DNA of 64,000 nt. It comes from Palsa-504 sp963744575. Lineage in GTDB: Bacteria > Actinomycetota > Actinomycetes > Streptosporangiales > Streptosporangiaceae. This document shows positions 20,116-28,623 of this stretch, one piece after another. Location: positions 45,589-109,588 of the forward strand of contig CAVUUF010000022.1 in the NCBI GenBank assembly GCA_963744575.1, given 5' to 3'. The notes beneath the pieces are model-generated. The model made no database searches. It had not been told where the DNA came from and worked only from the letters and a program-made list of their open reading frames with translations. Both the position numbers and the translations under genes were made by a program. The stretch's first letter is position 1. Every line of letters starts with the position of its first letter.

Positions 20116-21150
20116 CTAGGGCAGCAGCAAGTGAACATCTCCGAACTCGTGCCACAGGTACCCGGCGTCGATCGCGACCTGGTAGCACCGGGTGAGCAGC
20201 TCAGGTCCGGCGAACGCGGCCAGCATCCGCAGGTGCGAGGAACGCGGCTCGTGCAGCCCGGTGAGCAGCCCGTCCACCGCCCTGACCCCGGTCTGCGGGG
20301 TGACCACGTGCGACGTCCAGCCGGACGAGGCCGCCACCCGGCCGCCGGGCCGGTCCAGCGCGGCCGTCTCCAGCGCGCGGACCACGGTGGTGCCCGCGGC
20401 GATGACCCGGCCGCCGCCCGTCCGCACGTGGTTGACCAGGTCGGCCGTGGCGGGTGGGACGTCGAACGGCTCCGGGTACGGGTCCTCGTCCGCCTCCAGC
20501 GAGGACACCCCGCAGTGCAGGGTGAGCGGGGCGATCAGCACCCCGCCCGCCACCAGCCTGGTGACCACGGACGGCGTGAACGGGCGGCTGGCGCTCGGCA
20601 TCTCCGCGCTGCCCGGCTGCCGCGCGAACACCGTCTGATAGGCCGCCAGCGGCCACTCGCGCGGCACGTAGGAGTACCGGATCGGGATGCCGTATTGCAG
20701 TAGGTACGGCACTACCGCCACCGATAGCCGGGCCCGCCAGAGCCGGGCCGTGGCCCTGCCCTCCAGGGTCAGGATCGCCCCGCCGGGCAGGACGATGCGC
20801 TGACCGGGTGAGCCCTCCTCGTTCGGCCTCGAGATCTTGTCTTTGACCTGCCGGAGTTCGACCAGCCATGCTCCGTCCGGCCGCGGGCCGGAGAAGTGCA
20901 CCGCCAGGCCGTCGCGGCCCCGGGCGCGCACCTGGGCGGGCAGCGTCGCGGTGGTGTTGACCACCAGCAGGTCGCCGGGCAGCAGCAGGCCGGGCAGGTC
21001 GCCGAAGCGGTGGTGGCTCACCTCGCCGGACGCGGTGCGGCTGACCAGCATCCGCACGCCGTCCCTGGGCAGGCCGCGCGCCTCCGGCGGGTCGTGCGCC
21101 TCGAGTTCGGCGGGCAGGGTGAAGCCGGCCAGCGGGATGTCGGTGATCAT
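20116..21150 (-). CDS. queA: QueA-like S-adenosylmethionine:tRNA ribosyltransferase-isomerase
   Basis: 344-aa protein with QueA-family motifs: LLVVNTTATLPAQVRARG (usually NDTRVIPARL), LTLHCGVSSLEADEDPYPEPFDV (family TLHVGxGTF), TTVVRALETA and GLLTGLHEPRSSHLRMLAAF. QueA converts preQ1-tRNA to epoxyqueuosine-tRNA. Actinobacterial homologues often occur without the queuosine pathway, and no other que gene is in the window, so the substrate is uncertain. ATG 21150 overlaps the SDR stop (ATGA), so the pair is co-translated. Confidence 0.82.
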   Translation of the reverse strand: MITDIPLAGFTLPAELEAHDPPEARGLPRDGVRMLVSRTASGEVSHHRFGDLPGLLLPGDLLVVNTTATLPAQVRARGRDGLAVHFSGPRPDGAWLVELRQVKDKISRPNEEGSPGQRIVLPGGAILTLEGRATARLWRARLSVAVVPYLLQYGIPIRYSYVPREWPLAAYQTVFARQPGSAEMPSASRPFTPSVVTRLVAGGVLIAPLTLHCGVSSLEADEDPYPEPFDVPPATADLVNHVRTGGGRVIAAGTTVVRALETAALDRPGGRVAASSGWTSHVVTPQTGVRAVDGLLTGLHEPRSSHLRMLAAFAGPELLTRCYQVAIDAGYLWHEFGDVHLLLP

Positions 21151-21851
21151 GGCGTCACCGGCATCAGGTGCGCCGCGCGGTACCGGCCGCTCGGCAGCCG
21201 CTGGGTGATCAGCCGGACGAACGCCGGGACGACCGACTCGGGCTCCGGGCGGTCCGAGATGTCCTCCCCGGGGAAGGCCAGCTGGTGCATGTCGGTGCGC
21301 AGGTCGCCCGGATCGGTCCACCAGATCCGCAGCGCGAGTTCCTCCGCGGCGAGCACGTTCGAGGCCTGCTCGAGCGCGGCCTTGGCCGCGCCGTAGCCGC
21401 CCCAGCCCGCGTAGGCCTCCACGGCCGCGTCCGAGGTGATGTTCAGCACCGCGCCGCCGGCCGCCCGCAGCAGCGGCAGCATCAGCTGGGTCAGCGCGAT
21501 GGGCGCGATCACGTTCACCTCGAACGCGGCGCGCAGCTGGTCGGGCGGGTAGTCGGCCAGCGCGGGCAGCGGGCTGGCGCCCAGCGTCCCGGCGTTGTTG
21601 ACGAGCAGGTCGAGCCGGCCCGCGGCCCCGGCGGCGCGCCGCAGCGCGGCGCGGTGCGCGGGGTCGGTGACGTCGCCGGGCACCGCGGTGACGGCGCCGC
21701 CCGCCGCCCGGATCCCGGCCGCGGCGGCGTCCAGCGCGGCCCCGTCCCGCGCGTCGACGATGAGATCGTAGCCCTCGCGGGCCAGGCCGGCCGCCAGGGC
21801 GCGGCCCAGTCCGCGGGAGGCCCCCGTGATCATGGCTGTCGGATTGCTCAT
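21147..21851 (-). CDS. Short-chain dehydrogenase/reductase
   Basis: 234-aa classical SDR. TGASRGLGRALA is the NAD(P)-binding glycine motif, LLVNNAGTLG the NNAG motif, and NITSDAAVEAYAGWGGYGAAK supplies the catalytic Ser and YxxxK. WWTDPGDLRTDMH is the usual PG motif after the active site. ATG 21851 is preferred over the upstream start at 21887. It is coupled to queA by a four-base overlap. The substrate cannot be deduced. Confidence 0.9.
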   Translation of the reverse strand: MSNPTAMITGASRGLGRALAAGLAREGYDLIVDARDGAALDAAAAGIRAAGGAVTAVPGDVTDPAHRAALRRAAGAAGRLDLLVNNAGTLGASPLPALADYPPDQLRAAFEVNVIAPIALTQLMLPLLRAAGGAVLNITSDAAVEAYAGWGGYGAAKAALEQASNVLAAEELALRIWWTDPGDLRTDMHQLAFPGEDISDRPEPESVVPAFVRLITQRLPSGRYRAAHLMPVTP

Positions 21852-21974
21852 GTCCTCGACGCTAGGCCGCGCCGCCCCCGGGCGCATCGGTCCCGCGCCC
21901 GGGAGGTCCTGGGCCTATGGTCCTACGCCCCTGCCCCGATGCACGGGTCCGCCAGGCGAGCTAACGTCGGTGGG

Positions 21975-23153
21975 GTGAGCGATGGGCTGGATGAGCTGTA
22001 CCAGGTCAGCCAGGCGGTGCTGTCGGTCACCCGGCAGATGTCCGTCCGCGACGTGCTGCAGGTGATCGTGCGGTCGGCGCGCTCCCTGGTCGGCGCGCGG
22101 TACGCCGCGCTCGGCGTGCCCGACGAGCGCGACTCGTTCGCCGAGTTCGTGGTGGACGGGATCAGCCCGGCGGAGTGGCAGGCGATCGGCCCGCTGCCGC
22201 GGCGGCACGGCATGCTCCGCGTCCTGCTCGACGAGGGCAAGCCGGAACGCCTGGCCGACATACGCAAGGACCCCAGGTTCGAGGGCTGGCCGTCGGCCCA
22301 CCCGCAGATGTCGCATTTCCTCGGCGTCCCGGTGCGCGACGGGGACCGGGTCCTGGGCATCATCTTCGCGGCCAACAAGGTCTCCGCGGCGGCGGCCGGG
22401 CGCGGCTTCACCGAACGCGATCTGCGGATCCTGTCCCTGTTCGCCGCGCACGCCGCGATCGCGCTGACCAACGCCCGGCTGTACGAGCGCAGCCAGGAGC
22501 TCTCGGTCATGCAGGAGCGCTCCCGCCTGGCCAGGGACCTGCACGACGCGGTCACGCAGAAGCTGTTCAGCATCAGGGCGCACGCCCGGGCTGCCGCGGT
22601 CCTGGCCGCCAGGGATCCGGTGGACGCGGCCCGGGTCCGCGCCGAGATCGGGGTCGTCGGCGAGCTCGGCGCCGAAGCGCACGCCGAGCTGCGCGCGGTG
22701 ATCGACGGCCTGGCCCCGCCCGACCTGGAGGCGGCGGGCCTGGCCGAATCCCTGCGCCGGTACGCGATGCTGGCCGGGCGGGCGCACGGGATCCCGGTCA
22801 CGGTCACCGCCGCCTGCCTGCCGGCCCTCGGGCCGCGGGTGGAGGCGGCGCTCTACCGGGTCGCGCAGGAGGCGCTGCACAACGCGCTGCGCCACGCCGG
22901 CGCCACCGGTGTCCGCGTTTCGCTGGCCAGGACCCAGTCCAAGGCAGGGCGCCGGGTCGTTCTGGAGGTGGCTGACGACGGCCACGGGTTCGCGCCCGAG
23001 ACCGCGTCCGGCGGGCTCGGGCTGGCCTCGATGCGCGATCGGGCCGCGGCGGCCGGCGGTGCGCTGACCGTCAGGTCGGGGGAGCGGGGGACCGTGGTGC
23101 GGATGACCGTGCCGTTCAGGCAGGTGCCCGTCACCACCGGGGAACAGCGATGA
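21975..23153 (+). CDS. GAF-domain sensor histidine kinase (NarL/DesK-like)
   Basis: 392-aa soluble kinase with no transmembrane helix. Residues about 20-165 are a GAF domain (ARYAALGVPDE, FLGVPVRDGDRVLGIIFAANK, FAAHAAIALTNARLYE). The HisKA_3 dimerisation helix contains ARDLHDAVTQKLFSI with phospho-acceptor His190. The HATPase domain shows ALYRVAQEALHNALRHAGA and GHGFAPETASGGLGLASMRDR. DevS/DosT-type kinases share the GAF plus HisKA_3 layout, but only one GAF is present and no haem ligand can be assigned. The stop overlaps the regulator start by four bases. Confidence 0.92.
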   Translation: MSDGLDELYQVSQAVLSVTRQMSVRDVLQVIVRSARSLVGARYAALGVPDERDSFAEFVVDGISPAEWQAIGPLPRRHGMLRVLLDEGKPERLADIRKDPRFEGWPSAHPQMSHFLGVPVRDGDRVLGIIFAANKVSAAAAGRGFTERDLRILSLFAAHAAIALTNARLYERSQELSVMQERSRLARDLHDAVTQKLFSIRAHARAAAVLAARDPVDAARVRAEIGVVGELGAEAHAELRAVIDGLAPPDLEAAGLAESLRRYAMLAGRAHGIPVTVTAACLPALGPRVEAALYRVAQEALHNALRHAGATGVRVSLARTQSKAGRRVVLEVADDGHGFAPETASGGLGLASMRDRAAAAGGALTVRSGERGTVVRMTVPFRQVPVTTGEQR

Positions 23154-23782
23154 CGCGGCCCATCTCGGTGTTGATCGTGGACGACCACCCGGTGGTCAGG
23201 CGAGGCCTGCGGGTGCTGCTCGAGGTGCAGGACGGGATCGAGGTGGCCGGCGAGGCGGGCGACGGCGCCGCGGCGCTCGCCCTGGCCGACGAGTATGCCC
23301 CGGACGTGATCCTGCTCGACCTCAAGCTGCCCGGCATGGACGGCATCTCCGTCCTGGGCGAGCTGAAGGCCCGGGACAGCGCCGCCCGGGTGCTCGTGCT
23401 CACCAGCGCCACCGAACCCGCTGCGGCGAGTCTGGCGATGCGCTCGGGGGCGGCGGGAGTGCTCTACAAGGACGTCGACCCGGACGCGCTGGTGCGGGCG
23501 ATCCGCTCGGTACACGACGGGAACCTGCTGCTGGCGCCGGAGGCGGCGAGCGCCATGGTCCGCGGCGCCGGCCTCGCGGCGGCCGGCCTCGACGCGCTCA
23601 CCGGCCGCGAGCGCGAGGTACTCGCCGAGATCGCCAAGGGCCGGTCCAACCGGGAGATCGCGCGGGCGCTCGGTGTCTCGGAGAAGACGGTGAAGGCGCA
23701 CGTGAGTTCGGTGCTGGCCAAGCTCGGCGTGCAAGACCGCACGCAGGCCGCGCTGATGGCGGTCCGCAACGAGGGAGCCTAG
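23150..23782 (+). CDS. LuxR/NarL-family response regulator
   Basis: 210 aa. The receiver domain has DD at 11-12, phospho-acceptor Asp57 (VILLDLKLPGMDG), the conserved Thr region LVLTSAT and Lys in LYKDVDPDAL. The GerE DNA-binding domain is LTGREREVLAEIAKGRSNRE then VSEKTVKAHVSSVLAKLGV. It is the cognate partner of the preceding kinase. Its TAG stop shares a CTAG with the convergent sortase stop. Confidence 0.94.
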   Translation: MTRPISVLIVDDHPVVRRGLRVLLEVQDGIEVAGEAGDGAAALALADEYAPDVILLDLKLPGMDGISVLGELKARDSAARVLVLTSATEPAAASLAMRSGAAGVLYKDVDPDALVRAIRSVHDGNLLLAPEAASAMVRGAGLAAAGLDALTGREREVLAEIAKGRSNREIARALGVSEKTVKAHVSSVLAKLGVQDRTQAALMAVRNEGA

Positions 23783-24444
23783 TTCCTGATCAGGTGGGCG
23801 TAGGCGATGATGTTGTCCACGTAGTGCCCGGTGGCCCGGTCGAAGGGGCCGCCGCAGGTGATCAGCCGCAGGCTGGGATCGCGGGACTTGCCGTAGATGG
23901 AGGCGGTGGGGAAGGCGTCCTTGGCCACCTTCTGCACCCCGTCCACGGCGAACGCGGCGACCGTGCCGTCGGCCAGCGTGACGTAGACCCGGTCCCCGGC
24001 GTGCAGGTCCTTGAGGTAGTAGAACACCGAGATGCCGGTGAGCGAGTCCACGTGGCCGAGGATGACCGCCGGGCCGCGCTGGCCAGGCGCCGGACCGTAC
24101 CGGTACCAGCCGGTCAGGTTGTGATTGTCGAGCGGCGGCACCTGGACCGTGCCGTCGGTACTGTCGCCGACCTCCATCACCGGCGCGTCCACGCCGATGG
24201 CCGGGATCCGGATGCTGACCGGGACCGACCGGGCCAGCGGCGTGGCCTGCGGATCGTGGGTCAGCCGGGGCGGGACGGTCGTCACCGATGCCGGGGTGTA
24301 GGTCGCCCCGGCATCGGCGGGCGTGCTGTTGAACAGGCCGAACGCAGCCATGCCGACACCGCCCGCGCACAGCACGACGGCGGCGAGGGCGGTGCCGAGG
24401 GCCCACCGGCCCAGTGGCTTGCGCCGGTGGCGAGCCAGGTACAA
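23779..24444 (-). CDS. Class F sortase
   Basis: 221-aa membrane-anchored transpeptidase: basic N-terminus, one transmembrane helix (about 15-38), then a sortase domain. Catalytic residues are visible as His131 (ILGHVDSLTG), Cys197 (LRLITCGGPFDR) and Arg203. The start is assigned to TTG 24444, three bases after the stop of the upstream surface-protein gene; no better in-frame ATG/GTG exists before the transmembrane helix. Class F sortases are actinobacterial and their substrates are poorly defined. Direct linkage to a secreted Pro/Thr-rich protein suggests a dedicated pair. Confidence 0.9.
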   Translation of the reverse strand: MYLARHRRKPLGRWALGTALAAVVLCAGGVGMAAFGLFNSTPADAGATYTPASVTTVPPRLTHDPQATPLARSVPVSIRIPAIGVDAPVMEVGDSTDGTVQVPPLDNHNLTGWYRYGPAPGQRGPAVILGHVDSLTGISVFYYLKDLHAGDRVYVTLADGTVAAFAVDGVQKVAKDAFPTASIYGKSRDPSLRLITCGGPFDRATGHYVDNIIAYAHLIRN

Positions 24445-24447
24445 CGT

Positions 24448-24954
24448 CTAGGCGACCGTACGCGTCCGGCGCCAGCGACGGAAGGCGAGCAGGCCGAGGC
24501 CACCCGACGCCAGGGCGACCGCGGCGCCGCCCGCGGCCAGCGGGAGGTTACCGCCGCCGCCAAGGCTGCCGCCGCCGCCGGTGTTGGCACCACCGGTCGG
24601 CGCCACCGACGCGGTGGCACTGGCCGTGACCTGAGGCGCGGGCGGCGTTGAGGTCGCGGGAGCGGGGGTGCTGGTGGTCGGCGCAGGCGTGGTGGGCACA
24701 GGCGTGGTGGGTGTGGCCGACGGGGTCGGCGTCTCGGTGCAAGTCGGCTTCGGCGTCGGTGTCCACGTGTGGCCGCCGGTCCACGTCGGCGTCGGCGTCG
24801 CCGTCCACCTCTGGTCGCCGGTCCACGTCGGCGCCGGTGTCGGCGTATGATGACCGCCGGACTGCGGGGCCGCCTGCGCGGCCGTCCCGGTCAGCAGCAC
24901 CCCCCCGACGCCTAGGGCGAAGCAGCCTGCTACCACCCTCATGCGCAACGTCAT
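24448..24954 (-). CDS. Secreted Pro/Thr-rich cell-surface protein with C-terminal anchor
   Basis: 168 aa. The signal peptide (residues 1-29) ends at AQA-AP. Residues 35-112 are a low-complexity stalk of TPTP, TWTG and PTT repeats with one Cys at 72. A Gly-rich linker precedes a hydrophobic helix (about 137-158) and a basic tail RRWRRTR, the layout of a sortase-anchored protein. There is no LPxTG; VAPTG at 117-121 is the closest sorting-like motif. A good GAGGAGG site lies before ATG 24954. No function beyond a surface stalk can be inferred. Confidence 0.8.
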   Translation of the reverse strand: MTLRMRVVAGCFALGVGGVLLTGTAAQAAPQSGGHHTPTPAPTWTGDQRWTATPTPTWTGGHTWTPTPKPTCTETPTPSATPTTPVPTTPAPTTSTPAPATSTPPAPQVTASATASVAPTGGANTGGGGSLGGGGNLPLAAGGAAVALASGGLGLLAFRRWRRTRTVA

Positions 24955-25284
24955 TTCCCGCTCCTCCTCAGTCGACCGCCCATTACGGCCATAACTTGTT
25001 GTTAACTAACTAAGCAAGCAAGCAGCGGCAGCGTAGCGCCGTTCAGCGACCGAGTCACGGATGTTAGATAAGTGTTATTTGAGAAACTGGATATCAAGCG
25101 CCAAGCAGGCACACACGCCCCAGATCGGGCTCTCACCAGCGAGATCCCCGAACGGGCTAGCTACAGCGGCTACTTACCTGTCCGTCCGGTGGGCTGAGCG
25201 GGGCGCGGTGGCATAGGTTCGATTTCGTCGGCCATTCGAGCGGGGCCCAGGGCCATCGCGGCGCGTGCGGAGAAAGGGGGCTGG
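24955..25284. promoter_or_regulatory. Divergent intergenic region (surface protein / ABC ATPase)
   Basis: 330 bp without a supported gene. It includes an AT-rich segment with short tetranucleotide iterations (TAAC TAAC TAAG CAAG CAAG, about 25000-25025) and another AT-rich block at 25060-25095. Both are candidate promoter areas for the two divergent genes. No clear consensus promoter was assigned. Confidence 0.45.
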
Positions 25285-26070
25285 ATGTCCGACGAGGTGC
25301 TGCGGATGCGGGGCGTCGAGGTCCGGCGGGATTCGGCGGTCCTGCTGCGCAAGATCGACTGGACCGCGCACAGGGACGAACAGTGGATCCTGATCGGGCC
25401 GAACGGGGCGGGCAAGACCACCTTGCTCCAGGTGGCGGCCACCCAGATGTTCGCCTCCGAGGGCACCGTGGAGGTGCTCGGCGAGCGCCTCGGCGAGGTC
25501 GACATCTTCGACCTGCGCCCGCGGATCGGGCTGACCAGCGCCGCCATCGCCGAGCAGGTGCCGCCCGGGGAGAAGGTCATCGACCTGGTGCTCACCGCCT
25601 CCTACGCCATCCTTGGCCGGTGGAAGGAGGAATACGACTCCGCCGACGTCACCCGGGCGGTCGAGATCCTCGACGCGCTCGGCTGCGCGCACCTGATCAG
25701 GCGCAAGTTTGCCACCCTCTCCGAGGGCGAGCGCAAGCGGGTGCAGATCGCCCGGGCGCTGATGCCCGACCCCGAACTGCTGCTGCTCGACGAGCCGGCC
25801 GCCGGGCTCGACCTGGGCGGGCGCGAGGATCTGCTGCGGCGGCTGACCAAGCTGGCCCGTAACCCCAAGGCGCCGATGATGGTGCTGGTCACCCACCACG
25901 TCGAAGAGGTGCCCGACGGCTTCACCCACGCGATGCTGCTGCGCCGGGGCTTGGTGCTCGCGGCCGGGCCGATCGAGGAGGTCTTCACCGCGCGTAACCT
26001 GTCCCGCTGCTTCGGGGTTCAGCTCGAGATCGAGTACCGGCAGTCGCGGTGGACGGCCCGCGCACGCTGA
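25285..26070 (+). CDS. ABC transporter ATP-binding protein
   Basis: 261-aa ATPase. Walker A is LIGPNGAGKTTLL, the signature is TLSEGERKRVQIARAL, and Walker B is LLLLDEPAAGLDLGG followed by the H-loop in VTHHVEEVP. It resembles the stand-alone ModF/YjjK-like ATPases of actinobacteria that lack an adjacent permease, and none is adjacent here. Its role (transport or a soluble function) is therefore unknown. An AAAGGGGG site precedes ATG 25285. Confidence 0.9.
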   Translation: MSDEVLRMRGVEVRRDSAVLLRKIDWTAHRDEQWILIGPNGAGKTTLLQVAATQMFASEGTVEVLGERLGEVDIFDLRPRIGLTSAAIAEQVPPGEKVIDLVLTASYAILGRWKEEYDSADVTRAVEILDALGCAHLIRRKFATLSEGERKRVQIARALMPDPELLLLDEPAAGLDLGGREDLLRRLTKLARNPKAPMMVLVTHHVEEVPDGFTHAMLLRRGLVLAAGPIEEVFTARNLSRCFGVQLEIEYRQSRWTARAR

Positions 26071-26177
26071 GTGTTCGCTTGCTAGCCGAACTCGCTTGCG
26101 GTCGGTAACGTAGCAGACAGGCCCGGAAAGCCCGGAAACCGCCGGGATCCCGCACCGGGCGCAGGAGTGAGGCAGCC

Positions 26178-27368
26178 ATGACCACCCTGGTCGCAACCAT
26201 CCTGCTGGTCGCCTTCGTCGCTCTCGTGGTCGCGGCGGTCATCAAGTCGGTGCGCATCGTGCCGCAGGCCACCGCGGGCATCGTCGAGCGGTTCGGCCGG
26301 TACCACCGCACCCTGCACGCCGGGCTAAACATCGTGACGCCGTTCGTCGACCGGCTCCGCCCGCTCATCGACCTGCGCGAGCAGGTGGTCAGTTTCCCGC
26401 CGCAGCCCGTGATCACCAGGGACAACCTCGTGGTCAGCATCGACACCGTCATCTACTTTCAGGTGACCGACGCTCGGGCCGCCACCTACGAGGTCGCCAA
26501 CTACATCACCGCCGTGGAGCAGCTGACCGTGACCACGCTGCGCAACGTGGTGGGCGGCATGGAGCTGGAGCACGCCCTCACCTCGCGTGACCAGATCAAC
26601 AGCGAGCTGCGCAAGGAACTCGACGAGGCGACCGGCAAGTGGGGAATCCGGGTCGGCCGGGTGGAGCTCAAGGCGATCGAGCCGCCCGGCTCCATCCAGG
26701 ACTCGATGGAGAAGCAGATGCGCGCCGACCGGGACAAGCGCGCCGCCATCCTGTCCGCCGAGGGGTCCAAGCAGTCGGCCATCCTGACCGCGGAAGGCGA
26801 GCGCCAGGCGGCGGTGCTCAAGGCCCGCGGCGAGTCCGAGGCGACCGTGCTCCGGGCCGAGGCGGAGGCCACGGCCCAGGCGGCGCGGGCGCGCGGGCAG
26901 GCCGAGGCGATCAGCACCGTGTTCCGGGCGATCCACGAGGGCAACCCGGACCAACGGCTGCTGGCCTACCAGTACATGCAGATGCTGCCGCAGATCGCCC
27001 AGGGCGACGCGAACAAGGTCTGGATCGTGCCGAGCGAGATCGGGAAGGCGCTGGAGGGGATCGGCGGCTTCTTCAGCGCCGCCACCGCGGGCCGGTCCGA
27101 CGCCTCCTCCGTCTCCCCGGCCCCTCCGGCCTCCCCGGCTCCGGCCGGCCAGGCGCCGTCAGGTCCGGGGACAGAGCTCGACGCGCCCGCCGGCCGTCAC
27201 GCGAGTCTGGAAGGATGGCTGGCGGGCGGTGGCGGGTCCGTGCACGACGGTGCCGTCGGCAATGACGAAGGTGGATCCGTGCCAGGGACAGGCGACGCAG
27301 GCAGCGCCCCGCTCCATGACGATCCGTCCCTGATGCAGGGGCCCTCCGAGATGGGAGCACCGGTCTGA
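26178..27368 (+). CDS. SPFH/Band-7 (stomatin-like) membrane protein
   Basis: 396 aa. One N-terminal membrane helix (about 4-25) is followed by the SPFH domain (RIVPQATAGIVERFGRYHRT, LIDLREQVVSFPPQPVITRD, DTVIYFQV). A long Ala/Glu/Arg coiled coil (about 175-245) and YQYMQMLPQIA precede the tail. Such proteins form oligomeric cages in membrane microdomains. The tail after about residue 320 is Pro/Ala/Gly-rich and is encoded on the opposite strand of the Rieske gene, so the natural stop may have been lost. A good GCAGGAGTGAGG site precedes ATG 26178. Confidence 0.92.
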   Translation: MTTLVATILLVAFVALVVAAVIKSVRIVPQATAGIVERFGRYHRTLHAGLNIVTPFVDRLRPLIDLREQVVSFPPQPVITRDNLVVSIDTVIYFQVTDARAATYEVANYITAVEQLTVTTLRNVVGGMELEHALTSRDQINSELRKELDEATGKWGIRVGRVELKAIEPPGSIQDSMEKQMRADRDKRAAILSAEGSKQSAILTAEGERQAAVLKARGESEATVLRAEAEATAQAARARGQAEAISTVFRAIHEGNPDQRLLAYQYMQMLPQIAQGDANKVWIVPSEIGKALEGIGGFFSAATAGRSDASSVSPAPPASPAPAGQAPSGPGTELDAPAGRHASLEGWLAGGGGSVHDGAVGNDEGGSVPGTGDAGSAPLHDDPSLMQGPSEMGAPV

Positions 27369-28085
27369 CAGCACGCTGACCTCGGCTCCCCGCCGGTACA
27401 CCAGCAGGGACAGGTAGCCGAGCTGGCGTCGCACCGGGCGCCGGTCGGGCAGTTCGGTCAGACCGCACAGGTCATGCCAGCCCAGCACGGACAGGTGGCT
27501 GACCTGCTCGGCGTGGCTGGTGCCCGCGCCCAGCCTGAGCGCCAGATGGCCGCCGAGGTAGGCGCCGACAGTGGCCACGGCCAGCCCGGCGGCGGACAGC
27601 GTCCGGCCGTAGCCGGTCCGGCCGCCGGTCCGGGTGGCCAGCGAGCCGAGGAACAGCGTGGCCGCGCTGGCCTGGCAGACGGCGTGCACCAGGCCGACCC
27701 GCTGCTGATCCCGGTGCAGCGCCGACCAGTCGGCCAGGCCGGTGGCCGCCGCGGGCGCGGTGCCCGCGACCCCGGCCGCGATGAGCATCCCGGCCGCGCG
27801 TTCGGTGCCGCGGAACAGGTCGAGCATGACCGCCGAAGTCCAGCAGCCGAGGGGGAACCGGACCAGCGCGGGATGGGCGGGCTGGCCGAACGGGACGCCG
27901 TGCAGGGCGTCGGTGCGCTTGCCGGCCGGCAGGGCTCGCACCACGGTCTCGGACAAGCCGTACACCAGCGGGTCGAGGGTGTGCGCCCGCTCGATGCGCT
28001 CGGCGATGGCCGCCGGCCGGGACAACAGGGAGAGCCTGCGCGCCTTGCGCGGGCGCCGGGCCGAGGGGAGGAGGGATTGCCGCAC
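27159..28085 (-). CDS. DUF2231 membrane domain fused to a Rieske [2Fe-2S] domain
   Basis: 308 aa. Residues about 60-200 have four hydrophobic helices with GQPAHPALVRFPLGCWTSA, typical of DUF2231. Residues about 215-308 form a Rieske domain with both ligand motifs, CSHLGGPLHQG and CPWHGSTF. It is probably a membrane-tethered electron-transfer protein; the redox partner is unknown. The start is GTG 28085. The last 210 bp overlap the SPFH gene tail-to-tail; the Rieske motifs show that this strand carries the ancestral coding function in the overlap. Confidence 0.88.
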   Translation of the reverse strand: MRQSLLPSARRPRKARRLSLLSRPAAIAERIERAHTLDPLVYGLSETVVRALPAGKRTDALHGVPFGQPAHPALVRFPLGCWTSAVMLDLFRGTERAAGMLIAAGVAGTAPAAATGLADWSALHRDQQRVGLVHAVCQASAATLFLGSLATRTGGRTGYGRTLSAAGLAVATVGAYLGGHLALRLGAGTSHAEQVSHLSVLGWHDLCGLTELPDRRPVRRQLGYLSLLVYRRGAEVSVLSDRCSHLGGPLHQGRIVMERGAACVACPWHGSTFVIADGTVVHGPATARQPSFQTRVTAGGRVELCPRT

Positions 28086-28136
28086 GTCTAGTGCGTACCC
28101 GTCCCCCGCGCCGCCTACCCCCGGGAGGGGATTCCC

Positions 28137-28168
28137 CGGTCAAGTTCGCCGGTCAAGTTCGCCGGTCA
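28137..28168. repeat. 13-bp tandem repeat (two and a half copies)
   Basis: CGGTCAAGTTCGC at 28137-28149 is repeated exactly at 28150-28162, followed by a partial CGGTCA. The MarR stop codon lies inside the second unit, so unit number could shift the C-terminus of that gene. Confidence 0.75.
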
Positions 28169-28569
28169 GATCGTCGGTCGAGATCACCACGGAGCCGGTC
28201 CAGCTGTCCCAGCACGATGTCCACGAGCCGCTCCTGGAAGCCGAGCAGCAGCCGCAGTTCTTCGTCCGAATAACTGGCCGCGGCGTCCCGCCACGCCTTG
28301 ACCAGCGGCCCGAAGGTGGGAGCGATCTCTCTCAAGCCCGGCCCGGCGTTGAGGTTGACGATCACCCGGCGCCGGTCCTTAGGGTCGCGTTCCCGCCGGA
28401 CGAAGCCGCCCTCCTCGAGCCGGTCGAGCACCCCGGTGATCGACGCGGTGGTCAGCCCGGTCTGCCTGGCCAGGTCGCCCGCGGTCATGGGCCCGGTCAG
28501 TGCCACGATGTTCAGGGCGCCGCGCTCGCCTTCCCACCCAGGCTCGCGCCGCTGTGCCAACGCGGTCAC
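28153..28569 (-). CDS. MarR-family transcriptional regulator (short N-terminus)
   Basis: 138 aa. The winged helix is clear: LTGPMTAGDLARQTGLTTAS, ITGVLDRLEEGGFVRRERDP and KDRRRVIVNL. GTG 28569 is the most upstream usable start, and it leaves less than the usual first dimerisation helix. The frame upstream stays open for at least 19 codons with sensible residues but no ATG/GTG/TTG, so the true start may be non-standard or the gene may be 5'-truncated. It is divergent from the 28624 regulator with 54 bp between, the normal position for autoregulation. Confidence 0.85.
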   Translation of the reverse strand: MTALAQRREPGWEGERGALNIVALTGPMTAGDLARQTGLTTASITGVLDRLEEGGFVRRERDPKDRRRVIVNLNAGPGLREIAPTFGPLVKAWRDAAASYSDEELRLLLGFQERLVDIVLGQLDRLRGDLDRRSDRRT

Positions 28570-28623
28570 ATCGCCGGGGTGAATTCCGTCTGAGAGTACG
28601 ACTACTACGAGGGGATCATCACC

